Assembly (NCBI GenBank): GCA_000482765.1
Contig: AXWR01000009.1
Coordinates: forward strand, 1 to 64,000
Direction: 5' to 3'
Origin: Meiothermus taiwanensis DSM 14542
Lineage (GTDB): Bacteria > Deinococcota > Deinococci > Deinococcales > Thermaceae
DNA: 64,000 nt
Of this stretch, positions 43,592 through 50,791 are shown in pieces. Under the pieces are notes generated by a model. The model was not told the origin of the DNA. It saw nothing but the letters and a program-made list of their open reading frames with translations, and searched no databases. How positions within the stretch are numbered: position 1 is the stretch's first letter; every line of letters starts with the position of its first letter. A program made the translations under genes and the position numbers.

Positions 43592-43725
43592 GCTCTCCTC
43601 GCTTTGATTTTTTGTTCCAAATTGTATCAGGCGTCTGGTCTGAAAATCCGGCTTTATTTGATGTTATTTTGTGAGGTTTTTGCGAAGACGGCCCAGCGTG
43701 TAGAACCGCTCGAGTTTTAGGAGAT

Positions 43726-43752
43726 GGGGGAGGAGGCCAGCACCCCCTCCCC
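43726..43752 (-). promoter_or_regulatory. Intercistronic hairpin after the sugar-binding protein gene
   Basis: GGGGAGG and CCTCCCC pair around AGGCCAGCACCC in the 169-bp gap between binding protein and permease. No T-tract follows, so it probably protects the upstream message or weakens read-through into the permease and ATPase genes. Confidence 0.5.
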
Positions 43753-43760
43753 GGCTCAGC

Positions 43761-44765
43761 CTACTGGCCCCAGCAATTGGCCAGACCGAACTTCACATCC
43801 TTGCTGCCGACACCCGGCACGGGGTTCTTGGCGATCAGGGTGACGCCGGTGTCCACATAGCCTCGGGCCTTCTGGCCGGTTTTGGCGTATTTGACCCCAG
43901 CCGCCACACCCAGCGCGGCCATCTTCAGGGGGTACTGCTGCGAGGTGGCTGCAATAATGCCCCGCTCGACGTTGCGCACCCCCTCGCACCCGCCGTCCAC
44001 TGAGACGATGATGACATTCTTCTCTTTACCGGCTGCCCTGAGCGCCTGATAGGCCCCAGCGGCGGCCGGTTCGTTGATGGTATAGACCAGGTTGATGTTG
44101 GGGTTTTTCTGCAGGCAGTTTTCCATGGCGGTTTGGGCCTTGGCCCGGTCGCCATAGGTGTCGGCCATGCAGACCACCTCGGCGGGCTTGGCGAGCTCGT
44201 TGCTTTCCTGCGGCAAGCTCGGCAAACCAAAGCCGGCCAGGAAACCGTTGTGACGCTGCGCGCCCACGGGGTGCCCGGGGAAGAGGTCGAGGGTGGCGAT
44301 GACCGGTTTTTTGCCCTTCATGACTGCTGCGGCATACTCGCCGATCAGCACCCCGGCCTGGTAGTTGTTGGTAGCAAAAAGGGCATCCACTGCATCTTCG
44401 GGATCGGTGGGGCTATCCAGCGCAATTACCTGTACCCCGGCGGCTCGAGCCTTTTGAATGGCGGGCACGATGGCTTTGGCATCGCTGGGGGTAATCAGGA
44501 TGGTGTTAACCCCGGCTGCCACCATGTTTTCGATAGCGGCCACCTGTCCTGCATTGTCACCGTCGGTTTTCCCTGCGGCGCTGATAAACTTGGCACCCAG
44601 CCGCTGGGCTTCCTTCTGGGCTCCTTCCTTCATCTTGACGAAGAAGGGGTTGGACTCGGTTTTGGTGATGAGCCCTATGTAAGGGGTTTTGTCCTGGGCG
44701 GTAACCAGCCCAAGCGCGGCGACGCCTGCTGCCAACAAACCTGTAATAGTGAGTACTCTACGCAT
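43761..44765 (-). CDS. Sugar ABC transporter substrate-binding protein (FrcB type)
   Basis: 334 residues with a signal peptide (MRRVLTITGLLAAGVAALGLVTAQ) and a periplasmic-binding fold of the RbsB family. TESNPFFVKMKEGAQKEAQRLGA, NMVAAGVNTILITPSDAKAIVPAIQKARAAGVQVIALDSP and TNNYQAGVLIGEYAA match fructose/xylose-type receptors. First gene of the operon, with GGAGGAGAAACC before the ATG. The substrate is not certain: xylulokinase downstream suggests a pentose or ketose, the binding protein type suggests fructose. Confidence 0.93.
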   Translation of the reverse strand: MRRVLTITGLLAAGVAALGLVTAQDKTPYIGLITKTESNPFFVKMKEGAQKEAQRLGAKFISAAGKTDGDNAGQVAAIENMVAAGVNTILITPSDAKAIVPAIQKARAAGVQVIALDSPTDPEDAVDALFATNNYQAGVLIGEYAAAVMKGKKPVIATLDLFPGHPVGAQRHNGFLAGFGLPSLPQESNELAKPAEVVCMADTYGDRAKAQTAMENCLQKNPNINLVYTINEPAAAGAYQALRAAGKEKNVIIVSVDGGCEGVRNVERGIIAATSQQYPLKMAALGVAAGVKYAKTGQKARGYVDTGVTLIAKNPVPGVGSKDVKFGLANCWGQ

Positions 44766-44816
44766 GGTTTCTCCTCCTTGGCTAAAAAAGCAACCTTAAC
44801 CCAAAACCTGTTTTTT

Positions 44817-45857
44817 CTAGTTTCGCCTCCTTTTTTTGAGCCCATTTTTACGACCGCCCGGGGGGGCGGTGGACTCCCGAAGAATGAAGCTGGTATCCAG
44901 CCGGATGCTGGTAGGCAGGGTGTCCTGGCCGCGGCTGAGCGAACTTAGCAGAGTTTCGCAGGCCAAGAAACCCAGCTCGTAGGTGGGCTGGGCTACTACG
45001 GTGAGGGCTGGTTCGATGGTTGCGGCCCAGCGAGAATCGTCAAATCCGACCACCGACAGCTCCTGGGGGATGCGGATGCCCATCTCGCGTAGGGCCAGTA
45101 CCGCACCCACGGTCATCTCGTTGTTTCCCACGAATAAAGCTGTGGGCCGTTTATCGCTGGGCAAGGACAGCAGGGCTTTGGCCGCCTCACGACCATCGGC
45201 TTCGCGGTGATTGCCAAGTAGCACCAGGGTCTCGTCATAGGGGATGCCTGCGGCCTGCAAGGCCTCGCGGTAACCCTGCAGGCGCTCGACCGCGGTGGAG
45301 ATGTCCAGGCGCCCTACGATCATGCCGATGCGTCGATGGCCCAGATCGATCAGATGCTGCACAGCTTTACGGGCCCCACCCACGTTATCGACCATGACCG
45401 TGCGGATGCCGGGGGTTCCACTGGTGCGATCGAGCTCTACGATGGGTAGCTTGGTTACGAGCTTGAGGTTTTCTTTGGCCTGGGGGCTGGGCACGATCAG
45501 GAGGCCTCGAGGTTGGTGCCCGCGCAGCACATTGAGGGCGCGCCGCTCTTTTTCTGGGTCTTCGTCGGTATTGAATAAGAAAACCGTGTAGTTGTGTTTT
45601 TCGGCGGCGTCCTGTACGCCTTTGGCTAGCGTGGCATGGAAGGGGTTTAGAATATCGGTAATGATCAGCCCGAGGGTCTGGCTGCTGCGCTGGCGCAGGC
45701 TGCGGGCGAGCTGATTGGGCTGGTAGCCCAGCTCCTGGGCCGCTTGCAGGATGCGTTTGCGGGTGGCTTCGGCCACCATCTCCGGGCGGGATAGCGCCCG
45801 CGAAACCGTAGCGGGGGAGACCTGCGCGAGCTTAGCGACATCATCAAGGCTGACCAT
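44817..45857 (-). CDS. LacI-family transcriptional regulator of the sugar cluster
   Basis: 346 residues with the LacI helix-turn-helix (SLDDVAKLAQVSPATVSRALSRPEMVAEATRKRILQAAQELGYQPN) and hinge helix (LARSLRQRSS) and a periplasmic-binding-type effector domain ending SVVGFDDSRWAATIEPALTVV. The C-terminal tail is strongly basic (GGRKNGLKKRRRN). It precedes the binding-protein gene by about 50 bp on the same strand and probably controls that cluster. Two identical operator-like palindromes in its own upstream region point to autoregulation. There is no ribosome-binding site before the ATG. Confidence 0.9.
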   Translation of the reverse strand: MVSLDDVAKLAQVSPATVSRALSRPEMVAEATRKRILQAAQELGYQPNQLARSLRQRSSQTLGLIITDILNPFHATLAKGVQDAAEKHNYTVFLFNTDEDPEKERRALNVLRGHQPRGLLIVPSPQAKENLKLVTKLPIVELDRTSGTPGIRTVMVDNVGGARKAVQHLIDLGHRRIGMIVGRLDISTAVERLQGYREALQAAGIPYDETLVLLGNHREADGREAAKALLSLPSDKRPTALFVGNNEMTVGAVLALREMGIRIPQELSVVGFDDSRWAATIEPALTVVAQPTYELGFLACETLLSSLSRGQDTLPTSIRLDTSFILRESTAPPGGRKNGLKKRRRN

Positions 45858-45858
45858 A

Positions 45859-45872
45859 TGCAATCGTTTGCA
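45859..45872. promoter_or_regulatory. LacI-type operator, proximal
   Basis: TGCAATCGTTTGCA, an almost perfect palindrome with the central CG of LacI-family sites. It lies directly before the start codon of the regulator. Confidence 0.75.
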
Positions 45873-46355
45873 GTGCAGGATTTACAAAAAAGCCGCTCCA
45901 TATGAGAAACACTCGATTGAAAGAAGGTCTGCGGGCGTACTTTTTTGCAATCGTTTGCAATTGTTGTGACCATATTTCTAACACATTTGACTCTGAAATG
46001 CAATAGCTTCTTTACAAGCCACCTATGGAACACGTTTGTTGGGAGTAGGTGGGAACAACTGGTTTGGTATGCCAGACTGTCTCGTTGCCACGGGGTAGTG
46101 GAGCTGTTTGGTGCGGTTTTTTCGGTTGGTTTTTGAGGCGTGTTGAAGCAGGATAAGGCTGGGTGCTGGGGGAAGGGTTCGCGGGTGGTGAGTAAGGTGT
46201 CAAATAACCAACCCCCAGGGGTTTTTCCTGCTAGGCTGGAGGCATCCTTCGGGGGTGTTTGGATCGGGTAGCCTCGAGGGGAGGTGTTTCCGAACCTACA
46301 CCGCTCAAAGCACACCTTCCGAAGTAAGCTCGGCGGCTCGAGGGGAGCCGCCTTT
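45860..46355. other. 500-bp gene-free region upstream of the LacI-family regulator
   Basis: No coding frame is convincing. It contains the two operators on its left, an AT-rich stretch (45960-46060), a long inverted repeat CTGGGGG...CCCCCAG (about 46166-46218), and a structured section ending in an intrinsic terminator that points right, listed separately as a candidate small RNA. Confidence 0.6.
45946..45959. promoter_or_regulatory. LacI-type operator, distal
   Basis: TGCAATCGTTTGCA, identical to the proximal site, 87 bp away (about eight helical turns), a spacing suited to a repression loop by one tetramer. Confidence 0.75.
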
Positions 46356-46357
46356 TT
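46235..46357 (+). ncRNA. Candidate structured small RNA
   Basis: CTTCGG (46247) pairs with CCGAAG (46319), GGTG with CACC and TTTG with CAAA inside it, giving a long interrupted stem around 46247-46324. Inside are CCTC/GAGG and GGTGT/ACACC hairpins. It is followed at once by an intrinsic terminator on the same strand. There is no gene on this strand for the terminator to serve. TAGGCT at 46232 could be a -10, but no -35 is clear. It does not show the SRP RNA apical motif, and I do not recognise it as 6S or tmRNA. Entirely inferred from base pairing and the orphan terminator. Confidence 0.3.
46332..46357 (+). terminator. Intrinsic terminator on the + strand with no protein gene before it
   Basis: GGCGGCT and AGCCGCC pair around CGAGGGG, followed by TTTTTA. 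The nearest protein gene ends here from the other side, but for that direction the T-tract is on the wrong side. Confidence 0.75.
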
Positions 46358-46850
46358 ATCCGTAATAGGCAATTAACCGCCCCAAGGCAATGACGGCCGT
46401 CCAGACCCCCAGCGAGAATAGCGCGTTCAGCTTGGCCGCCAACGGCGGGTGGACATGCTGATTCCAAGCCTGAAGACCCCGGGCGGTGCGGGTGTGAAAG
46501 ATGAGGGCATTGACCCCGGCCAGGCCAATCAGGGCCAGCTTGCTCAGGAAGATGGGGCTAACCCCAATGCTTTTTGCATCGCTCAACAAAAGCAGAAAAC
46601 CGCTTAGCGCGGCCAGGGCAAAGCCCGCCCAGGCCACGGGTAGCAGATGGGCGGCCATCTGTTGCACGGGGATTTGCCTGGATACCCCCAGCAAACGCAG
46701 ATCGAACAGAGCAGCCGCCCCCACCAGCGCACAGAATCCCAGGATGTGCAGGATTTCTACCGTAGGGTACAGCCACTCCGACTGGCGCATGGCCAGCGCG
46801 AGCGGGGTGGCGTGCAGCCAGCCCAGCCAGGCCGTCCAGGCTTCACGCAT
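46356..46850 (-). CDS. Integral membrane protein, DUF6644-like
   Basis: 164 residues with four hydrophobic segments (about 28-50, 69-90, 98-115, 142-160). WLYPTVEILHILGFCALVGAAALFDLRLLG near the start, with a conserved histidine, is the pattern of a small family of membrane proteins (I believe DUF6644) often found next to a DUF6152 gene, as here. Function unknown. Its ATG overlaps the DUF6152 stop codon (TGATG), so the two are translationally coupled and likely act together. Confidence 0.6.
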   Translation of the reverse strand: MREAWTAWLGWLHATPLALAMRQSEWLYPTVEILHILGFCALVGAAALFDLRLLGVSRQIPVQQMAAHLLPVAWAGFALAALSGFLLLLSDAKSIGVSPIFLSKLALIGLAGVNALIFHTRTARGLQAWNQHVHPPLAAKLNALFSLGVWTAVIALGRLIAYYG

Positions 46851-47206
46851 CAGCGTAGTTCGACGGTTTTGCCATCCACAATGATGCGTTCAGCCCGCAT
46901 TTCCTCGCGTTCGGTGCGGTGTGGATAGCCCACCACCGTGACCCGTGTCCCCACCTTGAGGCTGCCGTTGGGCAGCCCCCGGGCCTCCATCCTCGAGGGC
47001 GGGGCCAGCACCACGTACCACCTGCGCTGCATCATCAGACCGGTGGGGGGAACCTCTATCCAGATGGTGACATGAGGAAACTCGAAGGTAACCTCGGTGA
47101 TGGTGCCGGTGGCGGTAATGACCCGGCTGGCATCGTAGCTGCTCCAGCCGTGGTGGGCCAGGGCCAAGCCCAACAGCAACCCTCCTGCAAGCCAGACTTT
47201 TCGCAT
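46850..47206 (-). CDS. DUF6152 family periplasmic protein
   Basis: 118 residues with a signal peptide (MRKVWLAGGLLLGLALA) and the DUF6152 pattern HHGWSSYDASRVITATGTITEV, PHVTIWIEVPP, LAPPSRMEARGLP and RAERIIVDGKTVELR. The AHHGW directly after the signal peptide could be an N-terminal metal site (His-His). Function unknown; predicted to be a single small beta barrel outside the membrane. Followed by the coupled membrane protein gene. Confidence 0.75.
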   Translation of the reverse strand: MRKVWLAGGLLLGLALAHHGWSSYDASRVITATGTITEVTFEFPHVTIWIEVPPTGLMMQRRWYVVLAPPSRMEARGLPNGSLKVGTRVTVVGYPHRTEREEMRAERIIVDGKTVELR

Positions 47207-47365
47207 AAGGCCTCCTTGTTCGCCGAGGGATGTAGGTGAAGACGTTTTTTCATGATCGTTGAGAAAGGAGCGCGGGTGTGTGGGGTGACTTACCCTGTGA
47301 AGAAGCTGACATAGCCGTGGTAAGCTATCGGCGCAAAAGAGGCATCTTTGAAAGGGGGTTGGATT

Positions 47366-47938
47366 ATGCAGCTAAGGCGCTTTGTGACGGGAGTACTGGT
47401 TTTGTTGCTGGCGGCCTGCAGCCAGCCTGCTGCCGAACAGACATCGGCATCCATTGTGGAGGACATGCGCCAGTTAGGGGTCGAGCCCGCGGCCATTGCG
47501 GCCTATACCGAGGCGTTGCAGAACCTTGAGCAGGCCCGGCTGGCCCTGCAAAGCCTGAGCGCGGGTGATTTGCTGCTGGTGCAAAACATCGCCTTGGGGA
47601 GTGTGGCCAACTACGAGGCCTACTACAATGCACGTACCAGCTATCCGCAGTTTGACTGGAGCCGCAATGGGTGTTCGGCGCCGGAAGGGCTGGGGCTGGG
47701 CTACCGCGAGACCTTCCGGCCGGCCTGCAATGTGCACGACTTTGGCTATGCCAACTTTCCACGTTTCCCCAGCCTCTACAACGAGACCGGGCGCAAACTT
47801 GCTGACGACAACTTTCTGGTGAACATGAACCAGATCTGCCGCCCCAAAAGCCTCTTGAGCCGGACGGCTTGCTACTCGGCGGCCTATGCCTACTACCTGG
47901 CGGTGCGTTCGGCTGGCTGGGCTTACTTTTACGATTAG
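47366..47938 (+). CDS. Phospholipase A2 family lipoprotein
   Basis: 190 residues with a lipoprotein signal (LVLLLAACSQ, Cys18). The C-terminal domain (about 85-190) has the prokaryotic phospholipase A2 core: DWSRNGCSAPEG, then RPACNVHDFGYANF with the catalytic His124-Asp125 pair, and further cysteines (Cys103, Cys121, and ICRPK...RTACYSAAY) for disulfides. It would cut the sn-2 ester of phospholipids at the outer face of the cell membrane or in the periplasm. A helical linker (30-80) separates the anchor from the enzyme. The ATG is chosen for AAAGGGGG before it. Convergent with pdxY. Confidence 0.88.
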   Translation: MQLRRFVTGVLVLLLAACSQPAAEQTSASIVEDMRQLGVEPAAIAAYTEALQNLEQARLALQSLSAGDLLLVQNIALGSVANYEAYYNARTSYPQFDWSRNGCSAPEGLGLGYRETFRPACNVHDFGYANFPRFPSLYNETGRKLADDNFLVNMNQICRPKSLLSRTACYSAAYAYYLAVRSAGWAYFYD

Positions 47939-47952
47939 CCGTGAAGTAGGGC

Positions 47953-48834
47953 TCATCCCACTCGCTCGGCGGCAAAGCGACGGCTGGGGCGGACGTATTC
48001 GTCCTGGGCAGCGATGAGCTGAATTTCCCGGGTGTTCATCTGGTGGGTGAGCAGCAGCAGGTTGTACATAGCCGAGACGGCGTGCTCGAGGCTCTGGGCT
48101 ACCTGCTGGGTCTGGAGGTAGTGCCCCAAGAACAGGGCTGCAATGGCGTCGCCGGTTCCGTTGCGGGGGGGCTCGAGGGGAATGCGGGGGGTGCGCACCA
48201 ACCAGGCCCCCTCATCGGCTACGGCAAGGGTTTCGATGGTGTTTTCAGGGGCTTCTTGGCGCAGCAGGCTGGTCACCACCACGATGCGGGGGCCGCCCGG
48301 GTGCATCTGGGCTCGAACCATGCGGGCCGCCTCGAGCGCCTCCGGCAGGGTTTTTGTGGAAAGCCCGGTGAGGAGCTCGAGCTCGAACTGGTTGGGGGTG
48401 AGGATGTCGGCCTGGGGCAGCACCTGGGTTTTGATGATCTCGGGTATTTCCGGGCGTACGAACAGGCCCCGCCCCTCGTCGCCCATCACCGGGTCGCAGC
48501 AGAACAATGCGCTGGGGTTGAGCTGTCGTACCTTGCCCAGGGCCGATAGAATGGCCTCGGCCGTACCGCCGCTACCCATATAACCCGACAGCACCGCGTC
48601 GCACTGGCCCAGCACCTCGCGCTCAGCGATGCCCTCGACCACGGCCACCAGGTGCTCGGGCGGCAGGATCATGCCCTTCCACTGCCCGTAGCCGGTATGG
48701 TTGGAGAACTGCACAGTGTGAATGGCCCAGACCTCGAAGCCCATGCGTTGCAGCGGAAACACCGCGGCGGCGTTGCCAACGTGGCCGTAGCTAACCCAGC
48801 TTTGGATGGAAAGGATGTTGCGGGGCGGTTGCAT
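47953..48834 (-). CDS. pdxY: Pyridoxal kinase
   Basis: Phosphorylates pyridoxal to pyridoxal 5'-phosphate in vitamin B6 salvage. 293 residues of the ribokinase fold with [26 protein letters not shown] at the start (the substrate pocket of PdxY), [44 protein letters not shown] and the anion hole [13 protein letters not shown] near 225. VSYGHVGN distinguishes it from PdxK and hydroxymethylpyrimidine kinases. Monocistronic; the 160 bp upstream hold nothing recognised. Confidence 0.94.
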   Translation of the reverse strand: MQPPRNILSIQSWVSYGHVGNAAAVFPLQRMGFEVWAIHTVQFSNHTGYGQWKGMILPPEHLVAVVEGIAEREVLGQCDAVLSGYMGSGGTAEAILSALGKVRQLNPSALFCCDPVMGDEGRGLFVRPEIPEIIKTQVLPQADILTPNQFELELLTGLSTKTLPEALEAARMVRAQMHPGGPRIVVVTSLLRQEAPENTIETLAVADEGAWLVRTPRIPLEPPRNGTGDAIAALFLGHYLQTQQVAQSLEHAVSAMYNLLLLTHQMNTREIQLIAAQDEYVRPSRRFAAERVG

Positions 48835-48995
48835 GGGGGCAGTTTATCGCACACCGCCCATTACAAAGCAGCGTATGTGTCGCAGGATGCATTGGCTGTG
48901 GTGGCGGCGAGGGGTGCGCTGTATGGGGATGGCATCCAGCGAACCAGCCCAACGCCTTCTTCGCCGAGCGTATGGAGGGCTTGGCTTTGTGGGAA

Positions 48996-49886
48996 TCAGC
49001 GGTTCTCGAGCGTCTCGAGGGCCAGGCGGTAGGTCTGGGCATGGCCGGCCACGGTCACCTGTGGGTCGCGGTTGTAGCCCCCGCCCATCACCACCACCAG
49101 GGGTTGGCTGGCTTGCCTGACCTTCTCAAATACCATCCGATCCCGTTCGGCCAGTCCTTGCAGGCTCAGACCCAGGCGCCCGAAGCGGTCGTTTTGCAGC
49201 ACGTCCACCCCGGCGTTGTAGAAAACCAGATCCGGGCGGTGGGCGAAGGCCCGTTCCAGCGCAGGCTTCAGCGCTTCCAGATACGCTGCATCGCCGGTGG
49301 CATCCGCCAATCCTACGTCCAGGTCGCTTTCCTCTTTTTTAAGGGGATAGTTGCGCTCGGCGTGCACCGAAAGGGTAAAGACGGTGGGGTCGTTCCGAAA
49401 AAAAACCGCCGTGCCGTTGCCCTGGTGGGCATCGAGATCCACGATCAGCACCCGGCCATCCCAGCCCTGGGCCCGCAGGTAAGCAATTGCTACAGCCACA
49501 TCGTTGAACAGGCAGTACCCCTCGGCCCGCCCTGGATAGGCGTGGTGGGTGCCCCCGGCCAGGTTGAGGCCTAGGCCGGTCTGAAGCGCGTCCTGGGTGG
49601 CGGCCAGGGTTCCGCCTGCTGCGTGCAGCGCCCGGGTGAGCAGGCTCTGGCTCCAGGGCAGCCCCACCTTGTGGGCCTCCTGGCGGTTCAGCCCATCGAA
49701 CCGGAGCTTTTGTAAATACCCCTCATCGTGGGCCAGGGCCAGGGTCTCCCAGGCGATGGCCGGGGCGGGTTGTACGTCCAGCTCGTCTTGCAGCGCCTCG
49801 GCGACCCCGGCGTACTTGTACTTGGGGAAAGGGTGGTAATCGGGCAGCTCGAGGGTGCAATGGGCGGTGGAGTAGGCGCGGCGCAT
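48996..49886 (-). CDS. Histone deacetylase-family amidohydrolase (acetoin utilisation / acetylpolyamine type)
   Basis: 296 residues with the zinc site of the class II deacetylase fold: GGTHHAYPGRAEGYCLFNDVA (His114, His115), VDLDAHQGNGTA (Asp150, Asp152, His154) and GVDVLQNDRFGRLGLS for the last aspartate. The single-domain form and ELPDYHPFPKYKYAGV N-terminus are those of AcuC-like bacterial enzymes, which remove acyl groups from lysines or small amines. The ATG with the family N-terminus is chosen; a TTG overlapping the preceding stop codon (TTGA) would add 16 residues. It follows a small lipoprotein gene and may be co-transcribed with it. Confidence 0.9.
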   Translation of the reverse strand: MRRAYSTAHCTLELPDYHPFPKYKYAGVAEALQDELDVQPAPAIAWETLALAHDEGYLQKLRFDGLNRQEAHKVGLPWSQSLLTRALHAAGGTLAATQDALQTGLGLNLAGGTHHAYPGRAEGYCLFNDVAVAIAYLRAQGWDGRVLIVDLDAHQGNGTAVFFRNDPTVFTLSVHAERNYPLKKEESDLDVGLADATGDAAYLEALKPALERAFAHRPDLVFYNAGVDVLQNDRFGRLGLSLQGLAERDRMVFEKVRQASQPLVVVMGGGYNRDPQVTVAGHAQTYRLALETLENR

Positions 49887-49930
49887 CGGGATCAGAATGC
49901 CACAAACCCTCAAGGGGCTGTGTGGCCGGC

Positions 49931-50326
49931 TCAAAAATCGATCTCGAGCTTGTAGCGCCCACTCTGGCCCTGCCGGTCGAGCTCGAGCTTGAAGCGCTCG
50001 GCCCCCCGCCGGTACTCGGCCTCGAGTTTGCTTGCGGGGCCTTTGTACTCGAGGCGGGTGCGCACCCAGCCCCGGTTGGTGAGCCAGTTGTGGAAGAAGG
50101 CGTAGACCTGCTCGAGGGGGTCGCGGGTCTCGAACTCGGCCTCGCTCGAGCCGCCCCGCTCCTCGCGCTTGAGGGCCACGCTGTCGGGATAGGGCGGCAG
50201 GCCCAGCCGGGCGTTCAGCACGAAACCGGAGCTTGAGCGCACCGGCGGGGGAGGGGCGGGTTCGGGCCGCACGCCCACCACACAGGCCGAAAGCAGCAAG
50301 GGTAAGAGCCAGAGCAAAGCACGCAT
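49931..50326 (-). CDS. Predicted lipoprotein, unknown function
   Basis: 131 residues starting MRALLWLLPLLLSACVVG, a lipobox with Cys15. Then a proline-rich linker (RPEPAPPPPVRSS) and a domain of about 90 residues, charged, with YPDSVALKREERGG, EQVYAFFHNWLTNRGW and ending with alternating charges. It resembles small lipoproteins in which a beta sheet packs against a helix, but I do not recognise the family. Divergent from the rhodanese gene. Confidence 0.7.
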   Translation of the reverse strand: MRALLWLLPLLLSACVVGVRPEPAPPPPVRSSSGFVLNARLGLPPYPDSVALKREERGGSSEAEFETRDPLEQVYAFFHNWLTNRGWVRTRLEYKGPASKLEAEYRRGAERFKLELDRQGQSGRYKLEIDF

Positions 50327-50367
50327 ACCTTAGCTAGCTTAAACCGCCCGGATAAGTAAATTGAGAC

Positions 50368-50778
50368 ATGGAAATGAAGGTCGGCTATAAAAAGCTGCTC
50401 GAGCAGGCCCTGGCCGAGATCGAGACCATCTCGGTGGAGGAGGCCAAAGGCTACCTGGGCCACCCCGACTACGTGTTTGTGGACTTGCGGGATATCCGCG
50501 AGCTCCAGCGCGAGGGTAAAATCCCCGGCGCTTTTCACGCCCCCAGGGGCATGCTGGAGTTCTGGATAGACCCCGAAAGCCCCTACCACAAGCCCATCTT
50601 TGCCTCGGGGAAAAAGTTCGTCTTTTACTGCGCGGGGGGCTGGCGCTCGGCTTTGGCCGCCCAGACTGCCCAGCGGATGGGCCTGGAGCCGGTCTGTCAC
50701 ATCGAGGGCGGCTTCAAGGCCTGGGCCTGTGCCGGGGGGGCGGTCGAGCGGCTCGAGGGGCCCAAAAATCAAACCTAA
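50368..50778 (+). CDS. Rhodanese-like sulfurtransferase
   Basis: 136 residues, one rhodanese domain (about 20-130). VEEAKGYLGHPDYVFVDLRD and REGKIPGAFHAPRGMLEFW precede the active loop FYCAGGWRSALAA, in which Cys (about residue 90) would carry the persulfide. The six-residue loop is that of single-domain sulfurtransferases. The start could be the first or the third residue. First gene of a group with murE, nif3 and tmk, 13 bp before murE; the functional connection with these is not obvious. Confidence 0.92.
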   Translation: MEMKVGYKKLLEQALAEIETISVEEAKGYLGHPDYVFVDLRDIRELQREGKIPGAFHAPRGMLEFWIDPESPYHKPIFASGKKFVFYCAGGWRSALAAQTAQRMGLEPVCHIEGGFKAWACAGGAVERLEGPKNQT

Positions 50779-50791
50779 GGGAGCGGCCGGG

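Noticed and set aside
45945-46136. 63-codon frame upstream of the LacI-family regulator
   Set aside because: Starts inside an operator, has no ribosome site and no recognisable pattern; the region is better read as regulatory.
46141-46357. SRP (4.5S) RNA or tmRNA as identity of the structured region
   Set aside because: The conserved SRP apical loop (GGUC...GGAAG...AGCA) and the tmRNA tRNA-like ends are absent on both strands.
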